A stretch of DNA of 64,000 nt from Calycina herbarum. Taxonomy: Eukaryota; Ascomycota; Leotiomycetes; Helotiales; Pezizellaceae. Numbering within the stretch: position 1 is the stretch's first letter; every line of letters starts with the position of its first letter. Both the position numbers and the translations under genes were made by a program. Positions 1 to 11,101 of this stretch are shown in pieces. The stretch spans positions 1-64,000 of the forward strand of contig LLEY01000057.1 of the NCBI GenBank assembly GCA_001414485.1, given 5' to 3'. The notes below the pieces were generated by a model that did not search any database, was not told where the DNA came from, and saw only the letters and a program-made list of their open reading frames with translations.

Positions 1-1851
1 GGGGAATGGAGGGAAAGGAGGTGGGGGGTGGGGGGAATAGGAAGAGTATGTTTTTGTAGATGGGGTGGGAAGAGGGGTTTGCATTGCATTATTTTGCATT
101 TTGGTTTAATTGAAGATTTCACTTTCTCACATATAGACTTCAGGTCTCTTCGTTGCATCTTCGTCAATGAGCAAGATTTTGTTTTCAGTTTGAGATTGGG
201 GGGAGAATTGCTGTTGTGAAAGCAACATGAAGGTGAGTGAATTGAAAAGGGAAACAAACTCAAGCGAAGGAAAGGGGGGCAAGTGGGGTGAAGTTGAGTT
301 TCACTATTCTCTTTAGTCAAACAACCTTACATATATATGGCAATGAGATAATGAGATAAAAGTCATTTAGTTTGTATATGTAACAAGATGAAAATGGAAA
401 TGATGAGATGATAGATGAAGTTTGAAGTTGTCACAAACCTACCCATGAAAAGTCTGAAGAGTACAGGCTGTGATTTCCCTGTAAAGTTGCCCTAAATGCT
501 TCTAGTTTGTCACTCGCAGAAAACTCCACTTTCTACGCTTCACAACCTTTATAACTTACATAGTACAGTGAGTTGCGATTTAACCTTTAATTCCAAGCTT
601 TTTTTATTTTTAGGACTTTCTCCTCTTTTTATAAAAAGATAGAAAATAAAATTTATCTAAAAGATAAGAGACCTAGCTAGAAAGAAGCGCTATATCTACT
701 TATCTCTTCTTATTACTTTTTACTACTTTAACTTTTGTACTATAAGTATTATCTAAAGAATAGAAAAAAATAGAAAAAACCCCTTTCCTTGAAAAGTTTT
801 CACATTCCCCGCTAAGCCTTAGAGGATCTGCTAAGACCCTATAAGAAATAGAACATAAATACAATCCTCTGTTTTCTACCTAAAAAGTTTATAGAGAAGA
901 AGATATATATGAATTTTATAACATTTTATATATTTCATATATTAGGCCACGTGATAGTTGGGGTAGGTTTTAGGGGTAAATGAGTTTAGGCTTACACGTG
1001 CCTCGCACGTGCCTCGGATAATTATCAATCTGGCCGAACTATTTTATATGAATTTCATAAAACGTTTTATGAAGTTATACTAATTATACTGAATTATTTA
1101 ACAAATATAATGAACGAATAGTGAATTCAAAGATGGATTTCAGATAGTTCATTTAGTAGGCCTAGAACCTTAAACAATAGAGGAGATGATTGGAAGTGAT
1201 GCTTAGGCAGATGTACTTGATTAGAACCTTAGACAATAGAGAATATGCTTAGTTTCAACCTCTTTGTAGTTCTCCTAAGTCGCCTAGGCAGCTTCTTTTT
1301 GTGGAGAAAGTAGAACCTTGCCCCTCCCCGACAAAGTAGTACATATACAGTATGGAAGGTCTTTTAGGAAATTACAATCTCACGCAGAAGGAAAGAGCTC
1401 AGATGGCGTACAAAACGGCAACTTACTGAAGTCAAGGGCCTGAGCTGTCGAGAGTAGGGGTTGGTAATTGACACCAGCTGAAATCAAATCTGAATTCAAT
1501 AGCCTAAAGTAGCACTTTAACAAACATCGAAATCAAAGTATTTGATATCCTTTAGTTTGCTCTAAAAGATTTCATCTTTCATGGAAGGTACTGAATACAA
1601 AAGAGGTAGCATCTAGAGTCCACCCCAAAAAACTATGTTCCAAGTCCCTAACATATTATTAAAGTAGAGAGAAGGAGAAGAAGAAAAGTAATTTAATTTG
1701 AGACTAGTTGCCCTCCACATTACCGACCAATCCAAAGCCCACTCCAAAAACCCCGTTCCAAACCCACCAACAGATCAAAGTAAGGAGTGAAGGAAGAGAT
1801 CCCAAACGAAGACCATAGGCCCTTCCACACCACCAACAGCAAGATGAAAAA
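1..1851. other. Gene-poor left flank with AT-rich block
   Basis: I see no supportable gene here. The first 300 bases are G-rich and carry only a short open frame without family resemblance. From about 590 to 1120 the DNA becomes strongly AT-rich with many TA steps and no open frames, resembling RIP-degraded relic DNA. An imperfect duplication of GCACGTGCCTC lies at about 993-1017. The stretch from about 1380 to 1851 is probably the 3' untranslated region of the minus-strand gene that follows. Confidence 0.5.
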
Positions 1852-2934
1852 CTACAAGTTTCCCAAGTTATTAGTCGTCCAGTCAATCACACTAGTATAA
1901 GGTGTAGTTCTAGACACCTTTCCGCCAGTGATCTTTGTCTTCGAGTTCATGTCAAAACAGTTGTCTGTGACTCCATCTTTACAAATGGGATATGTGACTC
2001 TGGAAGTCATACAGCAAAAAAAGCCTTCCTGAACATTGACAAAATCCGGTCCAACAGATGTCTTTGAATTGCAGAGTTCGTAGGTTGAGTGCAAAGGGCT
2101 GTCGTTAAGAACGAGACGATTGGAATCCAAGTTATTGTTGGAAGTTCGATTGGTGGGTGGGGTCAGAATAGTGTTGTTGTGAGAGGACGCAACATATCTC
2201 TCTGTGCGGCGATGGTCGTGGGGGCCGAGGATCCACCAAGTGATAGTTGGGTCGTGATTCTTATACATATTGAATGGTGGACCAGAGCAGTAGTAGTCTA
2301 ACACAAAAAAAGAGAATTAGACACAATATTGGTAGAGAAAGGGTACCCTTGTGTGGGGAAGAGGTGACTTACCCTTGCCTCCAGGCAGAGAACCCTCTGG
2401 TGGGAGCTCCGTGCCTCCAATCTCAGGGAAGTGAACTTGAAAGCTTGTCTGTCGCGTAGCATCACCATTTCCATCAATCCACATACATGCAGGTTGATAG
2501 TTGTTATCGATATAAGTGTTGGACCAATACCAGTCTGCGCCGCACGCCTTGCCCAAGTCTCCAATCCAGGCGTGTTTCTGGTCGTCGGGCCAGGTAATCG
2601 AGATATATGAGATACAAATTGCATCATCGTGTGCTGTAAAAAGGCCATACGTTGCTTGTTGTGCAGCTGTCTGCTTGACCGTGGTGTCTTTGAACGCCCC
2701 CTTCTCGATAGAGCCGGGTTTCTCGACCTTTCCAAGGGCCACTCCCGCCTCGTTGTACAATTGAATCCTTGGCGCATCACCACCGGCATTGTTGAGTCCG
2801 TTCTGATAATCCAGTCCGACTTGAATTCTTACAACAGATGAGGATGCAGTAGAGGGGGCAAAGTGGTCTAGCCCAAATTGGACCGTGGTGAAGGCAGCCC
2901 CAAGAACTCTGATGGCCGTGAGGAGGTAAGCCAT
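1852..2934 (-). CDS. Predicted secreted protein of unknown function, two exons
   Basis: Two exons, 2934-2373 and 2297-1852, give 335 residues. The donor GTAAGT and the acceptor GTTAG join in phase 1 and create GAC (Asp). The start at 2934 is preferred because it begins a hydrophobic, signal-peptide-like N-terminus (MAYLLTAIRVLGAAF); an in-frame ATG at 3045 would add 37 residues. The mature part is rich in Asn, Thr, Trp and Cys (for example WPDDQKHAWIGDLGKACGAD) with several N-glycosylation sequons in the C-terminal half, as expected for an extracellular protein. I do not recognise a named catalytic domain. It resembles uncharacterised secreted proteins of filamentous fungi, but that is an impression, not a search result. 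Confidence 0.8.
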
Positions 2935-3876
2935 CTCGAGGGAGTGGACTGAAAGCAGATGGGTAGGAATTGAACGTAAGTGAGGCAAGAAAATTGCTAG
3001 TTGAGGAGAGGAGAAGTACGAGAAGGAAGTATTGCTGTTGCTCACTTGTACAAAGAGGGATTTCAGAGACCTTTTATCTTTGGGCCTAGAGAGCTTTGTC
3101 AGGGGACAACAGAGATAGATGCGTAGCAGTAAATGATTTGGAGAAGGTCTTATCAGGCGGCTTCATTCATTGCAAACAATATATATTACAACGCAGAGTC
3201 GCAGGATGCAAAAAATTTGCTGTAGAGCCGCATCCATGAGGTACCACAAGAGAGTTCATGCCAATCGAGGAAAACAGCATCCATGAGGTACCACAGGAGA
3301 GTTTTGTTCTATCTGAGTGAGCCTATAGATGGATGGTATCTAAGTGGCACGAGCGTCCTTGTCATGGCGGGGAGCCGCATCGGGGAAGTATCATAGGATG
3401 GGTCGTGCTATCGTAAAAGTTTCAAATTCCCATTGTAGAAACTGCCGTAGCAGGAGCTTTTGCGTGGCTTGCGGAGAGGGGCTTGATAGTTTGTATCTGC
3501 CTGATGCTTCGTATCGTTGTGTCGCAAGAGGAGGAGACTTGCATAGCTTGCCTCATCATGATGGAATAATTAGCCGCGTTGTACTTTGTGTCATATGAAT
3601 CGCAGGGAAAAATGCCATTATGGCAGAGGGGAGTATGAAAACCACATAGAAGGACTGGTAGGGCTAATCGAATTGTTTGGATTGTTGGTGCTGTTGGTGC
3701 TGTTGGTTGTTGTCAGGAAGTGGAGTCTTCTCTACCCAGTTATACCTGATATCAAATCCTCACCTCTTCAACAAAACACTCCAACCAACAAGGCAACAAT
3801 CCAAACCAACAAGACAACTCAGACCCACAAAACAACACCTACTGTATCGTTTCTGCGATTTCCAAATCACAGCAAC
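2935..3876. other. Intergenic region with a 27-bp direct repeat
   Basis: Divergent promoter region between the minus-strand secreted protein and the plus-strand GPI-type protein. A near-identical unit containing GCATCCATGAGGTACCACA occurs twice, at about 3230-3257 and 3279-3306. A third weaker match to its GAGCCGCATC edge lies near 3370. CA-rich sequence with CCAACCAACAAG-type runs precedes the ATG at 3877 and looks like a fungal 5' leader. No gene is supported. Confidence 0.55.
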
Positions 3877-4889
3877 ATGTCCTTCCTCAGAACCTGTATC
3901 ACCCTTGCTCTCTTGGCTCTTCAACTCCTCGCTCAAGGCCAAGAAATCCTGGGCTGTGCTGACCTCAACTGTCCACCTCTCGACCAAACTACCACCTTCG
4001 TCAATTGCACTATTGCTGATAAGAGCTTTGGTGCTATTGGTGTCGCCTCAATCCCAATAAACAACCACCAGCTTCCCAGACTTACTTGGACTGAGGGCGT
4101 GAATATCCATGATCGTGATGGACAACGAACTTTCGACAAGAGCTTCTATCTTGGCACCCCACCACACATTGACTTCACTGGTATTGGTGCTTGCGCAGTC
4201 TTCTTTAACACGGTTAATGCTACTTTCAAGTCAGGCCCTCGTAATGATGTTTCCACTGGAACATGTCAAGATGCCCTTGGCCTAAATTGCGTCGATGCTA
4301 TCATCCAACGTGCGAATAATGTTAATGTTACTGGTTTAAGCAGCTCTGCTGCCTGCACTAAACTCCAAGCTGCCTTCACCAACAATACCGTTGACACAGC
4401 CTGTAACACGTAAGTCTTTTATTCGACCCCGAAGCGTTTGTGGCCTGCTCAGTGACTAACACTAGCATTAGCACTCAGTGGATCAAATGCCCCCGTTCCT
4501 ATCTTAGCCGCCCAAAACGCAAGTTCCAACTGCTGGCCATTGAATCCAAGAGACGCAAGCTTGACGCTTGTTAGAGTTGACCAACACCTGGTACAGTTTA
4601 CTTCAAAAATACACAGTGTCCTAGATGCTAATCAACACTGTAGGGAGACTTCTCTCTCAGCACAGCCTTCACAAATCTCTACAACATTACCCCAATCCTT
4701 ACATTATTCTACCCCAGTAACAGTAGCTTGATCACACAGTCTGAAGCACAGTTGACGTGCATGAAGGCAGTTGATACAACTTCTGCCTCTAACAAGACAA
4801 GTAAGAAGGGAGGTGCTGGATTCCATCAGGCAAGTATGTCGGGTGTATTCACAGCAGTGGCATTGGCATTGGCGCTTTCTTCTTTGTAG
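3877..4889 (+). CDS. Predicted GPI-anchored, cysteine-containing surface protein
   Basis: Three-exon model: 3877-4409, 4479-4595 and 4661-4889, 292 residues. The N-terminus is a clear signal peptide (MSFLRTCITLALLALQLLAQ). The mature part has scattered cysteines and many NxT/S sequons. The last exon ends in a small-residue stretch followed by a hydrophobic tail (SGVFTAVALALALSSL) directly before the stop, the layout of a GPI-attachment signal. The first intron has donor GTAAGT and acceptor CACTCAG. The second uses a weaker GTTTAC donor and a CTCTCTCAG acceptor with a GCTAATC branch site, so that junction is the least certain part. A role at the cell surface or wall is inferred; I do not recognise the family. 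Confidence 0.75.
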
Positions 4890-5876
4890 AAGAAAAGATC
4901 CGACGATAGCTATGGTGTTAGGAAGCGATTGCCCTGAGAAAACAGGGAAGTAGACCATACCATAATCAAATCACAATTACCACTTTTGCTTCTCTTGCTC
5001 CCTCCAACGTGTGGGTCTTGTATTTGCACACACACATTGGTTCTGAAGATATTCTGCAGTACTCTTTTTGACTAATTACAAGCTCTAGATATAGGCCAGC
5101 ATTTGAGATGGGTCAATATTTGAGATAGGGTAAGGTTTTGTTTAACTGACGATGGCCTCCCGACTCTCCCTCTATTTTCATCTCGAAGAAAAGATACCAT
5201 ACGAGCTAAACGTGCTAATTTAACAGCAATGAAGCCCACCACCTGCAAAACAGAGAAACTTGCGATGAGACTCGGATATCACAATGGACCCTGGCAATGG
5301 GGTATAGACATTGCCCCTGTGGAGAACGACTATAGTTCTTTGGACGGCCGCAATAGTGTTGATTGCCATTTTCAAGTTGCAAGTAGTCGTGACACAATAT
5401 GAAGTTTGCCGACCCATGAAAGGATGGGGTATTTGCAGATCAGTAACAGAATCAGGTTTCGCAGAAGCAAGTCCCTAATGACCTTCTTCCGATTCAAGAA
5501 GATTCAAGAAGATTCAAGTTGCAAATGTTCGTGATGCAACATAGCCGACAAATGGGGCACCTGCAGGCAAACAAGAGGAATCAGGAAATGCCAAAACAGT
5601 TTGATTGAAGCGTAAACGCAATATAGAGCTTACCGATCGAAAGAATTTACAGGTACAGGAAGGATATCCGACCAAGCGATAAGGTGTACTAGAAAACACA
5701 ACAAGATAGCTCCGAGTTACACGAACATGCCAAAATATGAAAGCAGCGAGCTTATTACTCTTATAAATTCCACGCCATTATCGCTGTTACAATCCATAAT
5801 CCCCTCTCCCCTCTCCCCCCCCATTCCCAATTCTTCTGCACCTATCATCGTATCACACCAGAATATTTTGTTCATA
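4890..5876. other. Intergenic region with short tandem repeat
   Basis: No gene supported. At about 5493-5520 the unit AGAAGATTCA is repeated about three times in tandem. Short open frames on both strands lack splice-consistent extensions or family resemblance. The C- and T-rich run at 5780-5835 just before the next gene resembles a 5' leader. Confidence 0.5.
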
Positions 5877-6794
5877 ATGGTTTCATCCAACAACAACAAA
5901 AACGCAATCGCTGTTGTATGCGACCTCGCTAGCCATGGACACATCAAGGCATTGTATTGGGAAGCTCTCCCAATTCGTAACGGGAGGTTTGTATACTGGT
6001 GTCGTGCTCAGATGGTCGGAAATCCCGGTGTCCCTAGGCACATCTTCAAGCTTACTAGACGCCAAGAAAGGCGCTGCGCTGGCTTTGATTAGCAAGTACA
6101 CAGATATGCTTCTTTTTTTTGTGTTGTATTTACTAAGGAGGAGATAGGCGCAGAGTGGACTCAGTTCGATATTGTACACCAACCCCCGACTGGACCCTGG
6201 AACAGCGAGCCCCCAGTTCTAGTCAAGACGAGCTCAGAACTCCGCGAAGACAACCACCTAGCAAGTCTTCGGCAGCTCAAGTGGGTCCTGGACTGTCACA
6301 GACATCAGTCAGTCCTCTATAACGATTCTGTCATCTCTATTTCAATCACATCCGAGGGCCGGCGTATTACAGAAGTTGGATATGCTGTTTTATCTTTCTA
6401 TCAATTGATATCGCTGGGCCAAGTTTCTTCAATTCACTGGAAAGTTGAAGAAACCCAATCGATCCATACGACTTCTCCTCCCGACCGAACCCAAAACCTG
6501 GTTCATATTTCCAACGCTATCAGTGCTGATATCGCAACACTACGAGAGAGGGGAAGAGTTACTCTCGTTGGTTATAGCATTGATCGAAGGGCTATCGATA
6601 ATGTCGAAATTATGTTGGGTAACATCCAAGAGATTGATCTCCAGCTGGCTGAGAAGTCAGCAAGAGATCATAACGGACCAGTCAAACATTTCACGATTAC
6701 ACTTACAGAACACGGGATCGATGCGCAGGCCGGTAATAATGCTGGTCACTCTGCTGCACAGACTCTGGGGCTGTTTAAGTCACTCGTCGCTTGA
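5877..6794 (+). CDS. Hypothetical protein, two exons
   Basis: Model with exons 5877-5986 and 6104-6794, 266 residues. The intron has donor GTTTGT and acceptor TACACAG and joins in phase 2. Without it, a single in-frame TAG at 6090 interrupts an otherwise continuous frame, so the intron is needed for a full-length protein. The C-terminal 200 residues are a coherent open frame with ordinary fungal codon use (for example VISISITSEGRRITEVGY) and no membrane segments or signal peptide. I recognise no domain. An alternative is that the TAG is real and the gene is broken, but the clean splice sites make the two-exon model more likely. Confidence 0.6.
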
Positions 6795-7436
6795 ATAGTG
6801 CCTTGAATGGTGAGTAGGGATGTGAGAGCTAGTGGTAGTTGGAGGGTTTCTTGTTTCTGGACAAGCCAATTCTGGGGTGTAGGGAGATTACTTGGTTGAT
6901 TTGAGGTTCTCGGACAGGGTTAATGAAGGGAAAAGTTGATAGAGGGAAATGAGTTGGTGTGGGAAAATCAGGGGGGGAGCAAGGGAACTTGTCAAGTAAT
7001 GGAACAGTGAGAGAATGAGAGAATTCTCAAGCGAGAAGTGGGGATGGTGATGGGGATAGGATATTTGTAACTTAATCTATAGATTGTCCCCCTATAAACA
7101 CTTTCAAAATACTTTCATTTCTATCATTTCAGGATTGTGCTTTCAATAATGTGACGTTATGTTTTAGAGCATAAATCAGGGACGTTTAAGTAGGCAAAAG
7201 AGTATTAAAGTATTGATTAAGAGTTAAAAGCTTGTTGTTTAAAGAGGGTAAGCATGAAGCCTTATATACTGGTACGCCTAGAGACCCCCCCCCCCCCCCC
7301 CCCCCTTGTAACCCCACCGAGCTTGAGCATCGATGGATACCCAGAAAATCAAGATGTAGGTATAAGTATATATCTTCAACTATAGCTTCTTGAATGTCAA
7401 AAAGTCAATATCTATTGCCTCGACAGTTCGCTCACC
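6795..7436. other. Intergenic region with C21 homopolymer
   Basis: Downstream region of the hypothetical gene and promoter of the esterase. A run of 21 C bases spans 7285-7305. The remainder is G- and A-rich without open frames of note. Confidence 0.6.
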
Positions 7437-8584
7437 ATGTCAACCATTATGAAGCTATTCCTCGTTCTCTCTTTACCAGCCTGGGTATCGGCACTCGCCC
7501 AATCGATGCCCCAGCCAGAATTAGCCTCAAGAGCTTCCAGTCTCAATCTCACACAAGCCTTTTTCTTGTAAGTGCAACCTCGTTATCATGTATAACAAGC
7601 ATGATGAAACTAATAAACACACCCAGCGGAGACTCCTGGAGTAGAACAGGCTTCAACGCAGCCGGAACCCAGCCTAGCACTTCCAACCCCCTAGGCAATG
7701 TGAGGTCAACATCCTCCAATGGCCTCAACTGGGTCCAATATTTCACAACAGCCTACAACACCTCCCTCTTTCTCACCTACAACTTCGCCCAAAGCGGCGC
7801 AACAATCGATGAAGATATAGTCACCGGTACCGTAGGAGCATCAGTCGACATCCAACTTCACAACATTTATCAGCCTACCTATGCCTCCCAGTCAGGTTTC
7901 GTTTCGGGAAAAACGAGTTTGTTTACCATTTGGATCGGAATCAACGATTTGGTGAACGAATATCTACTTGATGATGATTCCATCCCACCGGCGCTCTTCG
8001 TACGATTACGAGCATTAGTGGAGGAAATGTATTCATCAGGAGCTCGACAATTCCTTTTCTTAAACGCACCACCCCTGGAAAAAGCGCCAAGAACGACCCA
8101 ATCCAGCCAAAACGCTACTCGAATCCCAATAATGAAAGCCGCTGTTGCAGACTACAATACCAGAATGTATAAACTCGCTCGAGCCGTCAACCACGATCTC
8201 GCTTTCACGACCGTGTTTTTCTATGATATCAACAGGCTTATGAATGCTGTTATTGATGACCCGTCTCAATTTGCGGAGACGAAAGTGTATAAGGATACGA
8301 AAACGTATTGTGGGTTGTATGAGGATGGGACGCCGGACACGGATACTAAATACGATGGCTGTAGTTTTGCGGCCGACGAGTATCTTTGGATTAATAGCTT
8401 GCATCCTACACAACCTTTCCATAAGCTTCTTGCGAGGAAGGTTGGGCAGTTTTTGGAGAGTGGTGGTTCTTTGTGGACAATGAGTAAGCGAGCATTTTTT
8501 TCGTATCCATCAAGTTGGACATGTACTTTGGACTACGTACTCCAAGAATTGGTTTTTCTACCAAAAAATGCATACTCTCTGTAG
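7437..8584 (+). CDS. SGNH/GDSL-type carbohydrate esterase (CE16-like), secreted
   Basis: Exons 7437-7567 and 7627-8584 give 362 residues. The intron (GTAAGT...CCCAG) splits the catalytic block, and joining restores FFFGDSWSRTGF, the block I serine motif of SGNH hydrolases. The N-terminus is a signal peptide (MKLFLVLSLPAWVSALAQ). The block III motif appears as WIGINDL, and the catalytic His is probably in the INSLHPT segment near residue 315. This combination is typical of fungal CE16 acetylesterases, which remove acetyl groups from xylo- or other plant-cell-wall oligosaccharides outside the cell. The last 35 or so residues after the LWTMSKR segment look unlike a family end. A GTAAGC donor at about 8483 suggests a possible further intron, so the C-terminus is uncertain. 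Confidence 0.85.
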
Positions 8585-8929
8585 CTCGTGCACTCGAATG
8601 AAGTATCATAAAGTGTCACTTCGGCGTACAAACTCCAAAGTGCTTCGTACATGTCCAACACCAAGGGGACACGGAGGAAAAGGTTTGTGTCACTTGTACA
8701 GGAGATGTTGCCCCGCGTGCACTGTTAACTGCGAAGTGATCTCCAGAGACCAGAAATATTTCCATTCACTTCATTCGTTTAAGCAGATCAAAACACTCTC
8801 CTCTTCACCTCCTCTTCCCTCATCCCACAATCACACTCAGCGAGACAATTTCTTTCCGCTCGACACCGCCACCAACGCATCACGTCACTCCCAAGATCTT
8901 CGATATCACACCCCAAGTATCCCTCGAAG
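8585..8929. other. Intergenic region
   Basis: Short spacer between the esterase and the membrane-protein gene. It has a pyrimidine-rich leader (8795-8885) before the ATG at 8930. A small frame with several cysteines crosses it, but it has no spacing pattern of a zinc cluster and is not called. Confidence 0.5.
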
Positions 8930-9700
8930 ATGAATGCCCTCAGTTCAGTTGATCGTAGCCTCGCGAGACTTGGACGCTCCAAACATTTTGCCTCAAAAAA
9001 CTTACAATACGCCTGCGCCGGTTCAGGCATTCTATCCCTCGTTGTCTTTTTTACCGGCATGGCATCTGCCGGCTTCATCCCACCTCTCAGTCCCAACTTA
9101 ACAGCAGAGCAAACAACCAAGCACTACAAAGACCACCTAACTGGTGTGAGGGTAGCTGTAATCTTCATGATGCTCACGGGAATGCTCTACCTCCCCTTCA
9201 CAGCCGCCATATCCGGACAGATAAAACGAATTCCCAATCTCCACTCTTCAGTCCACTCCTTACAATTAGCTGCCGGTGCAGCTGGAGTCTTCACCTTCCT
9301 CCTACCACCAATGATTCTCGCTGTCATCGCATACCGTTTGGATCGAAACCCCGAAATCACACAAGCTTTAAGCGATCTCTTTTTCATCATCGCTATAATG
9401 CCATGGCCAACATTCCTAATCCAGAACTTCGCATTCGCGTATGCAGTGTTGATCGATGAGCGAGAAAAGCCTATTTTCCCAAGGTATATCGCTTTGGTGA
9501 ACGTCGTGGCACCTATCCTTTTCGTACCAGCAATCGCCATGCATTTCGCGAAAACGGGACCAGTGGCATGGAATGGTGGAATTAGTTTTTGGATGCCCGC
9601 GGTCGTGTTCGGATCCCAGCTCATCATCGATTCAATTTGTTTGATGCGATGTGTAGCTGTGGAGAGTCGGGAGAGTGAGGTAACGATGAGATTTTCATAA
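8930..9700 (+). CDS. Multipass membrane protein of unknown function
   Basis: Single-exon gene of 256 residues. About six hydrophobic segments can be seen: near residues 28-50, 77-97, 108-132, 143-168, 188-210 and 220-240. The N-terminus is basic and without a cleavable signal. Between the first two segments lies a short loop with NLTAEQTTKHYKDH, suggesting the first loop is outside or in a lumen. No transporter signature is recognisable. The absence of introns and the ordinary fungal codon use support a genuine gene. Function and location are unknown beyond integral membrane. Confidence 0.8.
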   Translation: MNALSSVDRSLARLGRSKHFASKNLQYACAGSGILSLVVFFTGMASAGFIPPLSPNLTAEQTTKHYKDHLTGVRVAVIFMMLTGMLYLPFTAAISGQIKRIPNLHSSVHSLQLAAGAAGVFTFLLPPMILAVIAYRLDRNPEITQALSDLFFIIAIMPWPTFLIQNFAFAYAVLIDEREKPIFPRYIALVNVVAPILFVPAIAMHFAKTGPVAWNGGISFWMPAVVFGSQLIIDSICLMRCVAVESRESEVTMRFS

Positions 9701-11101
9701 ATAGGAAAGCGAGTGGTCAATTGGAATGTAGGCAGGATAACAGGTAAGACCAGCAAGAGAAGAACCTTCGGGATATGAAGATGTATGAGATAACTTGCTT
9801 GGCAGAGCAAGCGCCTTGAATTTGCACTTTAAAAGCGGCAATAAATCAACAACTTTCTAGGTACTTTTTCAGAAACAATAACTCTCTGGTTCTGGAAAGC
9901 CTTCCAAGTGAATGCGCGGTAGCTACACATGACTATTATTCTTTTGACATAGATAAGATAAACTTTCAAATCATAAGATGAATTACATAAGGCTATTCAT
10001 TGCAGACGTGAGAATCTTTATCAATCAAAGTCTCAACCCTATATACTTTGGAAGAAGTAGAGTAGATTGTTCGACGAAGACTTGGAAAAGCAACCTTACT
10101 CTCATTTTTTCCTAAACGACTAGAATAAATGGTTAACTTTATTCTTTTAAATGGTTAGGATAGCTGTAGAAGGGAAAGCGCTAGGGAATTGCACCATGAA
10201 CAAACAAGTGCCCCAAAAGTGGCCTTGCCCTAATATAGTAATATTTAGGCCCCACAAATCTTCCAATTCCTCATAACCACAAATAATACGATTCCTGTCG
10301 CCCATCAGCATATCGAAGCTGTGGTGCACCGGCAACATCGACAACTTCGACTCTCTCAAAGAAAAAAAGATAAAAAATTACAAAAAGGGCCGGGTTAACA
10401 GGAAATAGACACCCGTTGCTCACGACACACTAAAAAAAAAAAAAACATTCTTCTCTCAATCTTTACAAAAACAAAAATCTTCTTCCTATTCTTAACTTTG
10501 GGCCTATCGGAGCGTAATAAACCGACCAGAAATGGTGTCTGAGTTTTCCCTAAGATCTTCTTCGGAGGGTCTTAGGTTTTTGCTATTTTTTCCCTCTACA
10601 CTACTACTACTCTTGTTTTTTATAGAAACCAAGCAGAAATGGAAGAGTTTTCCCCATTTGACTTGGCCTTACCCATCGAGAAGAAAAAAAGGAAAAGAAG
10701 AAAAAAAATGCTTGAAGAATTAATAAGAAGCAAAAAATAACAAGGAAGAACCAGGGATTTCTATTTCTCAAAAGGTCGGGGTGGAGTGGAATCCTCTCAT
10801 TACCTAGTCTACGTATGCAAACGACTTCAAGAAAAGAATCAGAAGAGTGAAAAACACTACAACGCAACAAAAAGTCAAAACCACGAACAAATGCTCATCT
10901 TTCCGCTTGCTTCCAGTAATCCATGAGCCAACCACGCTCCATCTTCACCAATCATAAATAAACAGACTCGAAGCTCTCTATTGATACCAAATACGCATAT
11001 TCGATGGCATCTCTTTTTCTCAACAGGCAATATATCTCTATTCGCCCGAAACCGCGACAGAAACATCCGCCTAAAGAACAAAATGTAGAAGAAAAAGAAG
11101 A
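9701..11101. other. Long intergenic region, A-rich, no supported gene
   Basis: Region between the membrane-protein gene and the 3' end of the J-domain gene. A segment near 9820-9850 (CTTTAAAAGCGGCAATAAA) weakly resembles the terminal repeat of the miniature element seen at 42.7 kb. Poly-A runs occur at 10431-10445 and elsewhere. Short open frames at 10147-10359 and 10532-10870 have no family resemblance and are not called. Confidence 0.45.

Noticed and set aside
8568..8933. Cysteine-containing frame that might be a zinc-cluster factor
   Set aside because: Cys spacing does not fit a Zn2Cys6 or C2H2 pattern, and it crosses the promoter and leader of the next gene.
9187..9810. 207-residue minus-strand open frame
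   Set aside because: Antisense to the multipass membrane protein gene, with no independent support.
10147..10359. 70-residue minus-strand frame as a small gene
   Set aside because: No splice-consistent extension, no coding-type codon bias, no recognisable domain.
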